Origin: Bacteroides sp. UBA939
GTDB lineage: Bacteria > Bacteroidota > Bacteroidia > Bacteroidales > Bacteroidaceae
Assembly (NCBI RefSeq): GCF_002293435.1
Contig: NZ_DBDF01000219.1
Location: forward strand, 1-26,195
Length of the DNA: 26,195 nt
Reading direction: 5' to 3'
The notes beneath the pieces are model-generated. The model saw only the letters and a program-made list of their open reading frames with translations, was not told where the DNA came from and did not search any database. A program made the position numbers and the translations under genes. How positions within the stretch are numbered: position 1 is the first letter of the stretch; each line of letters begins with the position of its first letter. Positions 12,001-20,151 of this stretch are shown here, in pieces.

Positions 12001-12229
12001 CCTAATAGGTTTGTTTGGGGGTTCACCGCTTTCACCTTTTCGCGTAACACCCTTATTCATCGCACATAGCGGGTGAAATCACTCGGTAAAAAGTGCCCTT
12101 TTTGGGGCTTCACAGCCTTCACCCACCGTAAGTGTCACCATATTTGTCGGGATTTCAGCCGAACGGACAAATATTTATTTCCAGTCTTTTTTATTGTATT
12201 GAATTACAGGTGTTTGAACGGACAACTAT

Positions 12230-12306
12230 AGTCGGCTTATCGGTCAACTCCAGTCGGCTTATCGGACGACTTGAGTTGACCGATAAGCCGACTGGAGTCG
12301 TCCGAT
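12230..12306. repeat. Competing hairpins inside the inverted-repeat element
   Basis: A 21-bp arm at 12230-12250 is perfectly complementary to 12273-12293. A second copy of its first 14 bases (12252-12265) can pair with 12280-12293 instead, and 12261-12271 (ATCGGACGACT) can pair with 12296-12306. These foldings exclude one another. Confidence 0.7.
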
Positions 12307-12352
12307 TGAATCTCTGCAATTTAATTGAAATTGTGTTATATTGTGAATGAGA

Positions 12353-12464
12353 ATTTAGGCGGGGCGGGGCAGTGATAAGTGATTAATGATAAGCTAATAG
12401 AGATACTCTTGCTAATCACTAATCACTAAACACTTATCACTGCGAAGCTCTGCTCCGCCTAAAT
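12353..12464. repeat. Palindromic repeat, relative of the 9901-10008 element
   Basis: Outer arms ATTTAGGCGG (12353-12362) and CCGCCTAAAT (12455-12464) enclose AGTGATAAGTGATTAATG (12371-12388) and CACTTATCACTGCGAAGCTC (12431-12450); both words also occur in the palindrome between the helicase and reductase genes. The core AGCTAATAGAGATACT is only half of the 31-bp core found there. Confidence 0.7.
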
Positions 12465-12649
12465 CCTCCAAAGGTGAAGGCCTGTGAAGGCACGACCCCG
12501 CCCCACAGCCCCCACAAGCAGGGTACAAAAAAAACGCTTTCACCCGCTTTTGCCCATGAATAAGCAAACTACAGAAAAAGGTGAAACGTGTGAATGATTA
12601 TTTCAAGCTTTTGTAGTATAGTGCTATTCCTTAATCCAATAATTTGCCG

Positions 12650-12657
12650 TAAATTTG
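12650..12657 (+). promoter_or_regulatory. Probable -7 box of the hisS promoter
   Basis: TAAATTTG is a full match to TAnnTTTG and lies 29 nt before the hisS ATG. No TTTG occurs at the expected 19-21 nt upstream, so the -33 element is weak. Predicted start near 12663. Confidence 0.5.
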
Positions 12658-12686
12658 CACCCCAAACTAAATATTATAAAATAATT

Positions 12687-14051
12687 ATGGCAGCAAAACC
12701 AGGCATACCTAAGGGTACCCGTGACTTCTCGCCGGTAGAAATGGCGAAGCGTAACTATATATTCAACACCATTCGCGATGTATATCACCTCTATGGCTTC
12801 CAACAAATAGAAACGCCTGCCATGGAAATGCTTTCCACGCTGATGGGGAAGTATGGCGAAGAAGGCGATAAACTCTTGTTTAAGATACAGAATTCCGGCG
12901 ACTACTTCTCCGGACTGACCGATGAAGAGTTGCTGAGCCGCAATGCAGCCAAACTTGCCGCCAAATTCTGCGAGAAAGGACTCCGCTATGACCTCACCGT
13001 TCCATTCGCCCGCTACGTGGTGATGCACCGCGACGAAATCACTTTCCCTTTCAAACGCTATCAGATACAACCCGTTTGGCGCGCCGACCGTCCGCAGAAG
13101 GGGCGTTACCGTGAATTCTATCAATGCGACGCCGACGTGGTAGGCAGCGACTCCCTGCTGAATGAAGTAGAACTGATGCAGATTATCGACACGGTATTCA
13201 ACCGCTTCGGTATTCGCGTCTGCATCAAAATCAACAACCGTAAGATTCTGACGGGCATTGCCGAGATAATCGGTGAAGCCGACAAGATAGTGGATATTAC
13301 CGTAGCCATTGACAAACTGGACAAGATAGGCCTGGGGAATGTGAACGCAGAGCTGAAAGAGAAAGGCATCAGCGACGAGGCTATCGCTAAACTTCAACCT
13401 ATTATTCTGTTGAGCGGAACGAACGAAGAAAAACTGAGTACTCTAAAAGATGTGCTTGCCGGCAGTGAAATCGGACAGAAAGGGGTAGAAGAAAGCGAGT
13501 TTATTTTGAAAACCCTTGCTGCTTTTAACTTGAAGAATGAAATGGAATTGGACTTGACGCTTGCTCGTGGTTTGAACTATTATACAGGCGCCATCTTCGA
13601 GGTGAAAGCGCTGGATGTACAAATCGGAAGTATCACGGGCGGCGGGCGTTATGACAATTTGACCGGCGTATTTGGTATGCCCGGTATTTCAGGCGTAGGT
13701 ATCTCTTTCGGAGCCGACCGCATCTTCGACGTCTTGAACCAACTCGATCTGTATCCAAAGGAAGCCGTGAACGGCACTCAACTCCTCTTTATAAACTTTG
13801 GTGAAAAAGAGGCTGCTTTCTCCCTGAACGCATTGGCAAAAGTCCGCGCGGCGGGTGTTCGTGCCGAAATATTTCCGGATTCATCCAAGATGAAGAAACA
13901 AATGGGTTATGCCAATGCCAAGAACATCCCGTTTGTGGCTCTGGTGGGTGAAAACGAAATGAACGAGAACAAGGTTACATTGAAGAATATGGAAACCGGA
14001 GAACAAGTGCTTGTGGCTGTCGAAGAGTTGATAAAGAAGATAAAGAAATAA
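12687..14051 (+). CDS. hisS: Histidine-tRNA ligase
   Basis: Class II aminoacyl-tRNA synthetase that charges tRNA-His in the cytoplasm. The frame is open from 12594, but the ATG at 12687 gives the normal N terminus ([18 protein letters not shown]) and follows a consensus -7 box; 454 residues. Visible motifs: motif 2 with [19 protein letters not shown] (about 128-146), the histidine-specific [10 protein letters not shown] (about 291-300) and [13 protein letters not shown], motif 3 [13 protein letters not shown], and a C-terminal anticodon-binding domain ending [12 protein letters not shown]. Monocistronic by position, with a palindromic repeat 3 nt after its stop. Nothing suggests loss of function. 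Confidence 0.97.
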   Translation: MAAKPGIPKGTRDFSPVEMAKRNYIFNTIRDVYHLYGFQQIETPAMEMLSTLMGKYGEEGDKLLFKIQNSGDYFSGLTDEELLSRNAAKLAAKFCEKGLRYDLTVPFARYVVMHRDEITFPFKRYQIQPVWRADRPQKGRYREFYQCDADVVGSDSLLNEVELMQIIDTVFNRFGIRVCIKINNRKILTGIAEIIGEADKIVDITVAIDKLDKIGLGNVNAELKEKGISDEAIAKLQPIILLSGTNEEKLSTLKDVLAGSEIGQKGVEESEFILKTLAAFNLKNEMELDLTLARGLNYYTGAIFEVKALDVQIGSITGGGRYDNLTGVFGMPGISGVGISFGADRIFDVLNQLDLYPKEAVNGTQLLFINFGEKEAAFSLNALAKVRAAGVRAEIFPDSSKMKKQMGYANAKNIPFVALVGENEMNENKVTLKNMETGEQVLVAVEELIKKIKK

Positions 14052-14054
14052 AAT

Positions 14055-14085
14055 GTATCTCTGTCAGCGAAGCTAATAGAGATAC
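14055..14085. terminator. 31-bp palindrome after hisS
   Basis: Stem GTATCTCT / AGAGATAC (14055-14062 with 14078-14085) encloses AGCGAAGCT. It is identical over 31 bp to the core at 9943-9973. There is no T-run, so a terminating role is inferred only from its place 3 nt after the hisS stop codon. Confidence 0.5.
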
Positions 14086-14244
14086 TACTGATCTCAACAA
14101 TATAATAACATGCGAAACTTGAGTAATTAGCATACCTGAAGTTTCAGACCGGAACCAGCCTCAAAAGAAGCTGAAAAAAACTAAAAAAGGAGAGCCAAAA
14201 CAGTTTCTTAACAAAAGAGTAAACACTTTGTAACCCTTAATGGT

Positions 14245-14252
14245 TATCTTTG
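14245..14252 (+). promoter_or_regulatory. -7 box upstream of the 57-residue membrane protein
   Basis: TATCTTTG fits TAnnTTTG exactly. A TTTG occurs at 14227-14230, but at 14 nt rather than 19-21 nt. A start near 14258 would leave a leader of about 20 nt before the ATG at 14280. Confidence 0.45.
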
Positions 14253-14279
14253 TAGTGCAAACCTATAAAAATAATTGTT

Positions 14280-14453
14280 ATGGATGTTTTGGAACCCAAA
14301 TATTATGCGGCCGTCGGTATGGTGATGACATTAATAGCTGTGATATTCCTTTTCCTGATGGGGAATGCATTGGTACACTCCACCAAAAATTTCCGGCAGG
14401 GACATATTACGGAATTAAATTATGAAGTGGATGCGGAATCGGTAGACTTGTAA
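14280..14453 (+). CDS. Small single-span membrane protein
   Basis: A 57-residue frame starting MDVLEPKYYAAVGMVMTLIA and ending NYEVDAESVDL. Residues about 10-32 form one hydrophobic helix (AAVGMVMTLIAVIFLFLMGN), with a polar, acidic C-terminal tail. Support comes from a consensus -7 box 28 nt upstream, the plausible topology, and a stop followed by non-coding sequence; the overlapping frame that starts at 14240 lacks any such character. I do not recognise the family. It lies between hisS and groES with its own likely promoter, so no function can be read from context. Small size leaves some doubt that it is expressed. Confidence 0.6.
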   Translation: MDVLEPKYYAAVGMVMTLIAVIFLFLMGNALVHSTKNFRQGHITELNYEVDAESVDL

Positions 14454-14536
14454 CAGATAAATCTGCGTCATCCGCATTATCAGCGTCTAAAAAATAGCTT
14501 GCATAGCGTAGCAACCTAATTGAACTCTTTGCCAAA

Positions 14537-14558
14537 ATGTCAGTTCCTCTACTGACAT
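14537..14558. promoter_or_regulatory. Dyad operator-like site upstream of groES
   Basis: ATGTCAGT (14537-14544) and ACTGACAT (14551-14558) form a perfect 8-bp dyad with a 6-nt spacer. It lies about 67 nt upstream of the predicted start of the sigma-54-like promoter, the kind of place where a bacterial enhancer-binding protein could bind. It does not match the CIRCE heat-shock operator. Confidence 0.5.
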
Positions 14559-14563
14559 AATTC

Positions 14564-14583
14564 TAACTTTGCCCCTAACTTTG
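14564..14583 (+). promoter_or_regulatory. Duplicated TAACTTTG -7-like boxes upstream of groES
   Basis: CTAACTTTGCC occurs twice at a 12-nt period (14563-14573 and 14575-14585). Each copy contains TAACTTTG, an exact match to TAnnTTTG. No TTTG lies at 19-21 nt before either. They could be housekeeping promoter boxes or a repeated binding site. Confidence 0.4.
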
Positions 14584-14588
14584 CCTTT

Positions 14589-14604
14589 TGGCACACTTTT
14601 CGCA
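14589..14604 (+). promoter_or_regulatory. Sigma-54-like (-24/-12) promoter of groES-groEL
   Basis: TGGCAC-N5-TCGCA matches the sigma-54 consensus TGGCAC-N5-TTGCA at all but one position, with the exact GG-N10-GC spacing. A start near 14615 would give a leader of about 67 nt to the groES ATG at 14682. Bacteroides species are known to encode RpoN; its use here is inferred from the motif. Confidence 0.5.
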
Positions 14605-14681
14605 ATTTATTTTACGTCTCACTAAACAGAGGCGGAACATTACTATATATATAAGTATAACATATTAAAAACAAAAAAACA

Positions 14682-14954
14682 ATGAACATTAAACCCTTGG
14701 CAGACAGAGTGCTGATACTCCCTGCACCTGCAGAAGAGAAAACAATCGGCGGTATCATTATTCCGGATACAGCAAAAGAAAAGCCTTTGAAAGGCGAAGT
14801 AGTGGCAGTTGGTCACGGTACGAAAGACGAAGAAATGGTATTGAAGGTGGGCGACACCGTTCTGTATGGCAAGTATGCCGGTACCGAACTGGATGTGGAA
14901 GGCGCTAAATACCTTATCATGCGTCAAAGTGACGTGCTCGCTGTTGTAGGATAA
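14682..14954 (+). CDS. groES: Co-chaperonin GroES
   Basis: Heptameric lid of the GroEL folding chamber in the cytoplasm. The 90-residue product has the usual fold markers: [14 protein letters not shown] at the start, the mobile loop (about 17-32, [14 protein letters not shown]) that docks onto GroEL, then [25 protein letters not shown] and the final [14 protein letters not shown]. Length is normal (about 90-97). groEL follows after 79 nt that contain an 8-bp hairpin (14954-14961 with 14977-14984). A sigma-54-like promoter and upstream dyad precede it. Confidence 0.98.
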   Translation: MNIKPLADRVLILPAPAEEKTIGGIIIPDTAKEKPLKGEVVAVGHGTKDEEMVLKVGDTVLYGKYAGTELDVEGAKYLIMRQSDVLAVVG

Positions 14955-15018
14955 GAAACTGATAGGAGAATCAAAACAGTTTCTAAGTTTCATTCATTCA
15001 TTCATTATTAATCCTTAA

Positions 15019-16671
<1,653 letters not shown>

Positions 16672-16697
16672 TTCTGTCCTTTAAGAGATACAATGGT

Positions 16698-16738
16698 AAG
16701 AACCACTTTCCCGTCAAGGGGAGGTGGTTCTTTTTTTG
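16698..16738 (+). terminator. Intrinsic terminator of groES-groEL
   Basis: A 15-bp stem with two G-U pairs (AAGAACCACTTTCCC with GGGGAGGTGGTTCTT) and a 5-nt loop is followed directly by a run of T residues. Classic rho-independent form. Confidence 0.9.
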
Positions 16739-17398
16739 TTCGCCCGGCATGTGTGTACCGCGCTGTTTGGCTATTTCATATATAAGAAGTATATCTTTGG
16801 GAAATGTGAATAAGAAACCTGTCACAGTTAACGTCTTTTTTCCTTTTATTCGTTAGAAAATAGTATATTTTTAATAAAAATTCATCCTGTTATTCTTCGT
16901 TTGTTATTTAATTAACTTATATTTGCGCTTAAATAATATTTGGTATCAACAGAGTGTTCGCCTCTTTATTCATATAACAAATGTTTATTATGTTAAAGGG
17001 GAAAAAGGTGATGATTGTTTTGCAAAATCAAAACAGTTTATAACTGAAAGAGAGTGTGAAGGGCTGACGACGATTCTTTAAATAGCGTCGAAAGCTTACT
17101 TTTACGGAACTGCAAAACTACTAAAAAGGGTTGCTCATAGAAAAAAAGAAGGGTTTTCTATGGGCAAAATCGGCAGCGGCCTGATAGCCTGAATTGTATT
17201 TGAAAAAAAGAGGCGTAGTTAATCTATTATTTAGTGATAAATAGAACTTCTTAATTAAAGCAAAATTATCTGAGTCCTAAAGATAATTCTTGCAAGTGGT
17301 TTGTTATGGATTATATAATTATAATCTGTTGATATATATGATGGAAATATGAAGGGATATTGAGATGTATATATTAATATTTATGTAACTAAATCAAA
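16739..17398. other. A+T-rich 660-nt region before the recombinase gene
   Basis: No gene is supported. A full TAnnTTTG match (TATATTTG, 16918-16925) could be a -7 box; a TTTG at 16900-16903 is only 14 nt upstream of it. If used, it would give a leader of nearly 470 nt. A 14-bp hairpin with one G-U pair (17131-17144 with 17154-17167, loop AAAGAAGGG) lies within that leader. Tiny frames (for example 17 codons from 16990) are too short to support. Confidence 0.5.
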
Positions 17399-18322
17399 AT
17401 GAGAATGAAAGAAGTATTTTTAACTAAATTCATGGAGGGACTAATTGCTGAGTTAGAGAAAGAACAGCGTAGTGGTACAGCTCATGTGTACAGAAGTACA
17501 TTGAACAGAGTTCGAAAATTTATGAATGGACGCGAGATGAGTTTTAAACAGTTGACTTCAGAGTGGCTGATTCGGTTTGAGCAGAGGCTATTGTCGGAAC
17601 AGTTGAAATGGAACACGGTTTCTACTTACATGCGCATGTTGCGGTCCATTTATAACCAGGCGTTGGAGCGTGGAATCGCCACATATACTCCACGTCTTTT
17701 CAGTAAGGTGCATACGGGGGTTGACAGTCCGGTAAAGAGGGCTGTATCGCCGGAAGTGATATCCAAACTGATGAAAAGTGAAAAGGAATTGCCTCAGAAC
17801 CTTTCTTTCTGTCGCGATGTATTCGTTCTGCTGTTTTTGTTCCGCGGGATGTCTTTTGTGGACTTGGCGTATTTGCGCAAGTGCGATTTGCAAGGGGATG
17901 TCATTACTTACCGCAGGCATAAGACGGGGCGTAGGATGACCGTTGTGGTTTGCGCCGAAGCGATGGCGATTATCGACAAGTACAAGGATGAATTTTCTCA
18001 TTCACCTTATCTTTTTCCTATAATAAAGAATCCGAATGGCAATGAATACCGGCAATATACCCGTATGTTGCGGCTGGAGAACTACCATTTGTTGGAGTTG
18101 GCCCGTTCTTTGAATATAAGGGAGCGGTTGAGCACTTACACCGCTCGTCATACCTGGGCGACTACGGCATTGCGGCAAAATTTTAATTCCAATCTGATAT
18201 GTGATGCGATGGGGCATTCTTCCGTAAAAGTGACAGAAACTTATTTTCAGCCTTTCAAAGAGGCCGAGATAAATCGGATGAATCAGTCTATTATTGCATT
18301 CGTATTGTCGAAGAACGGGTAG
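17399..18322 (+). CDS. Tyrosine recombinase, probable local DNA invertase
   Basis: Phage-integrase-family recombinase expected to cut and rejoin DNA by a 3'-phosphotyrosine link. The 307-residue product has a SAM-like N-terminal DNA-binding domain (about 5-100) and a catalytic domain with R149 (FLFRGMSFVDL), K175 (RRHKTGRR), R250 (TYTARHTWAT, where Tyr replaces the first His of HxxR), H273 (MGHSS) and nucleophile Y282 (TETYFQ). A second in-frame ATG at 17405 is an alternative start. The gene ends 55 nt before an 18-bp inverted repeat that recurs inverted 280 bp further on, around a promoter. It is like the locally acting tyrosine recombinases of Bacteroides phase-variable loci. No attachment site or other mobile-element genes are seen. 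Confidence 0.9.
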   Translation: MRMKEVFLTKFMEGLIAELEKEQRSGTAHVYRSTLNRVRKFMNGREMSFKQLTSEWLIRFEQRLLSEQLKWNTVSTYMRMLRSIYNQALERGIATYTPRLFSKVHTGVDSPVKRAVSPEVISKLMKSEKELPQNLSFCRDVFVLLFLFRGMSFVDLAYLRKCDLQGDVITYRRHKTGRRMTVVVCAEAMAIIDKYKDEFSHSPYLFPIIKNPNGNEYRQYTRMLRLENYHLLELARSLNIRERLSTYTARHTWATTALRQNFNSNLICDAMGHSSVKVTETYFQPFKEAEINRMNQSIIAFVLSKNG

Positions 18323-18377
18323 GTGACGTATGTGTATTTCGTATTGGTAATTTCTTGATTATCAATGAAATAATTCG

Positions 18378-18395
18378 CCGTTACTTGGCGAGTAA
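18378..18395 (+). repeat. Left inverted repeat of the invertible segment
   Basis: CCGTTACTTGGCGAGTAA is the exact reverse complement of 18676-18693. As a recombination site it reads CCGTTACT, a 5-bp core TGGCG (18386-18390), then AGTAATAG, in which the outer part of the second arm is degenerate. Confidence 0.9.
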
Positions 18396-18675
18396 TAGAA
18401 CATCAAATCATGCGGCAAAATTAGAGGTATTTTTTTGAATAGCAAATAAAAATGCAGAAAATATTATATTTTATAGTGATTTTTATGTAGAAAAAGCAAG
18501 TTTTGAATATTATAGGATAGTTTCTTCCCATTTGAACACAATAATAGTATAGTCCATCTTTATAGCTTTAAAGATGGAAAATGATTTCTATTGCCTAAAC
18601 AATACGTAAAATTAAATTTCATAGTAGTCTGCGCATGGAGTTGTGCTAATAATGTATGCTATTATGTATGTACCG
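18396..18675. promoter_or_regulatory. Invertible promoter segment (shown in OFF orientation)
   Basis: A 280-bp A+T-rich segment between perfect 18-bp inverted repeats, next to a tyrosine recombinase gene and directly upstream of a fimbrial operon. It holds a consensus promoter on the minus strand and a central 9-bp hairpin (18554-18562 with 18569-18577). No well-spaced consensus promoter was found on the plus strand. Inversion would place the promoter at about 18625-18655, reading toward the fimbrillin gene with a leader of about 130 nt. Confidence 0.8.
18416..18446 (-). promoter_or_regulatory. Consensus Bacteroides promoter inside the invertible segment
   Basis: Read on the minus strand, TTTG (18443-18446) is followed after 19 nt by TAATTTTG (18416-18423), an exact match to the -33/-7 consensus at a normal spacing. 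Predicted start near 18408. In this orientation it points toward the recombinase gene. Confidence 0.75.
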
Positions 18676-18693
18676 TTACTCGCCAAGTAACGG
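18676..18693 (-). repeat. Right inverted repeat of the invertible segment
   Basis: TTACTCGCCAAGTAACGG is the exact inverted partner of 18378-18395. The full site 18673-18693 is a perfect dyad: CCGTTACT, 5-bp core CGCCA, AGTAACGG, the layout expected for two recombinase protomers around a short crossover region. Confidence 0.9.
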
Positions 18694-18791
18694 AAAAACA
18701 AAAGCTTCTGGTGAAGAAGTAAAAGTACTTTTTAGAGTAGATACCAATATTATTATTTAGGTTTTACATTATTAATTTAATTTTAAAAATT
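18694..18791 (+). promoter_or_regulatory. Leader between the invertible segment and the fimbrillin gene
   Basis: 98 nt with no gene. It contains small symmetric words (CTTCTGGTGAAG and AAAAGTACTTTT at 18720-18731) and TAGGTTTT (18758-18765), a 7/8 match to the -7 box without a paired -33. It would be part of the 5' leader in the ON state. Confidence 0.5.
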
Positions 18792-20027
18792 ATGAGAAAG
18801 AAAATGATTTTGATGTGGTCATTGTGTGCTGCAATGACATTTAGTGCGTGTACGGAGAATGAAGAAGCTCCGGTAGTTAAGGGCGTGGATTTTGCTATCC
18901 AGTTAAAATTTGATGGAGCAAATAAGACGAGAGCTGAAGTTACGAAAACGAATGCTATTCCTGTAACTTCATGGGATATTATTGAGAAGGTGCAGTTCTT
19001 CCTTTATGGTACAACCGGTGCGGATGCCGGAGTAGTGAAATTCTCTTCTGTAGAAACACCGGGTAGCGGAGCGGATGTATCTGGAAGCAAGAAATACACG
19101 TACACAAGTGTACCGGAAGGTACTTATACGTTGGTTGCTATAGCCAGTACTACAAAAGGAAAGATGGAGAATGTCACTTCTTATGTTGGTACAAGTGCTG
19201 CAGACTGGACTAAATTCAACGTCCTTGATAAAAACATATCAAGTTTGTCCATGACGCACAAGGCTACTACTTTCCCTAGTTTCCTTTCTTCGGAATATAC
19301 CGGAGCTACTGACGTGAAAGCTTTCTCGGAACCTGCGGAAATCTTTATGGGTAGTACTACGGTACAAGTGCAAGGCAATACTGCCAATATTGCTACTGTT
19401 ACTCTGAAGCGTGAAGTGTCTCTGATGCGTGTACGTCTGAATATAGGGGGTAACTCTGATGTTAACTTCGCTGCGAATAATGCTATCTTGATTCGTCACT
19501 TGCCGAAGGAAATGAAGATAGCAGACGGTAATGATGGTGGAGTAAGCGCTATTTCGGTTACAAGAAATGTTCAGATTGCTACAGGGCTTAATACTGCAAA
19601 CCCTGCAGTTAATACAGGATACGGTTCTGATGCGACTAAATTGAGTATTTTAAATACTGCAGAGGGTTTCACCATGTGGAAAGATATCATCGTATTCCCC
19701 AACTCCACCCGTGCTGTAGAAGCTGTTGCCGCTACCGCCGGTGGTAACGCTGATGGTTTACGCAGATACCTTATCGCTGTTTCCGGAAAAGCCCAGGCTG
19801 GTCATATTTTGGCAGACGGAACTCCCCTTGATGCTGACGGAACTGTGTACTGGTATGGTATAGTACCTGAAAAGTTCCTGCCGAATCAGATTCGTGAAGT
19901 AAACATTACCTTGAATACAGGTGGTTATACTGAACTTCCCGTTAACGAATTTGGTGACTTGGATATCACTGTTAGTACACCTATGAATTGGGATAACAAC
20001 ATTGTGACTTCTACCGTTAATATGTAA
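18792..20027 (+). CDS. FimA/Mfa1-like fimbrillin lipoprotein (type V pilin)
   Basis: Probable major subunit of a surface fimbria. The 411-residue precursor starts with a lipoprotein signal (MRKKMILMWSLCAAMTFSAC, lipobox cysteine C20). A basic site follows in ANKTRAEV with R47, close to where Porphyromonas gingivalis FimA (R46) and Mfa1 (R49) are cut by Arg-gingipain before polymerisation. The body is beta-rich with many Thr, Ser, Gly and Val (SVPEGTYTLVAIASTTKG; NTANIATVTLKREVSLMRVR), as in the family, and includes the C-terminal IREVNITLNTGG segment. First gene of the five-gene unit downstream of the invertible promoter; a G+C-rich hairpin separates it from the next gene. Family call rests on these features and the context. 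Confidence 0.82.
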   Translation: MRKKMILMWSLCAAMTFSACTENEEAPVVKGVDFAIQLKFDGANKTRAEVTKTNAIPVTSWDIIEKVQFFLYGTTGADAGVVKFSSVETPGSGADVSGSKKYTYTSVPEGTYTLVAIASTTKGKMENVTSYVGTSAADWTKFNVLDKNISSLSMTHKATTFPSFLSSEYTGATDVKAFSEPAEIFMGSTTVQVQGNTANIATVTLKREVSLMRVRLNIGGNSDVNFAANNAILIRHLPKEMKIADGNDGGVSAISVTRNVQIATGLNTANPAVNTGYGSDATKLSILNTAEGFTMWKDIIVFPNSTRAVEAVAATAGGNADGLRRYLIAVSGKAQAGHILADGTPLDADGTVYWYGIVPEKFLPNQIREVNITLNTGGYTELPVNEFGDLDITVSTPMNWDNNIVTSTVNM

Positions 20028-20054
20028 AAAACATCCTTCATACCTCTGATGATG

Positions 20055-20114
20055 ATAGCAGGGAGCAGGGAAACTGGACGCAGATACTTGTTGCGCACCC
20101 CCTGCCCCCGCTAT
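20055..20114 (+). terminator. G+C-rich hairpin between the fimbrillin and anchor genes
   Basis: ATAGC and GCAGGG (20055-20059 and 20065-20070) pair with CCCTGC and GCTAT (20100-20105 and 20110-20114), with a G-rich / C-rich middle. It is followed by ATTTTC rather than a clean T-run. In a major-pilin-first operon this could be a partial terminator or 3' stabiliser; that is inference. Confidence 0.45.
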
Positions 20115-20151
20115 ATTTTCAGTCGGAATACTAATGCATAAATTATAGAAA

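Larger units (their letters stand above)
12021..12595. mobile_element. 575-bp element with 58-bp imperfect terminal inverted repeats (MITE-like)
   Basis: Left end 12021-12078 and the reverse complement of 12538-12595 align without gaps over 58 positions at about 41 identities, including exact blocks TTTCACCTTTT, CTTATTCAT and AGCGGGTGAAA. A second, inner pair is also inverted: CTTCACAGCCTTCACC near 12105-12122 and GGTGAAGGCCTGTGAAGG at 12471-12488. The interior holds two strong hairpin systems (12230-12306 and 12353-12464) and no plausible gene. No target-site duplication is obvious, so mobility is inference. The right end stops about 90 nt before hisS. Confidence 0.5.

Noticed and set aside
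12132..12350. 72-codon plus-strand frame
   Set aside because: Runs through the competing hairpins; its repeated peptide words come from the inverted repeat, and there is no promoter or start context.
12624..13397. 257-codon minus-strand frame
   Set aside because: Antisense to the 5' half of hisS and its leader, with no start signal or recognisable motif.
14240..14425. 61-codon plus-strand frame
   Set aside because: Overlaps the better-supported 57-residue membrane protein in another frame and begins within the -7 box region.
14482..14681. CIRCE operator upstream of groES
   Set aside because: No TTAGCACTC-N9-GAGTGCTAA-like sequence is present; the dyad found has a different core.
16990..17043. 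17-codon leader peptide before the recombinase
   Set aside because: Too short to separate from chance in A+T-rich sequence.
17399..18322. Integrase of a conjugative transposon or prophage
   Set aside because: No tra, mob, phage or attachment-site features are seen. The matched inverted repeats around a promoter fit a local invertase better.
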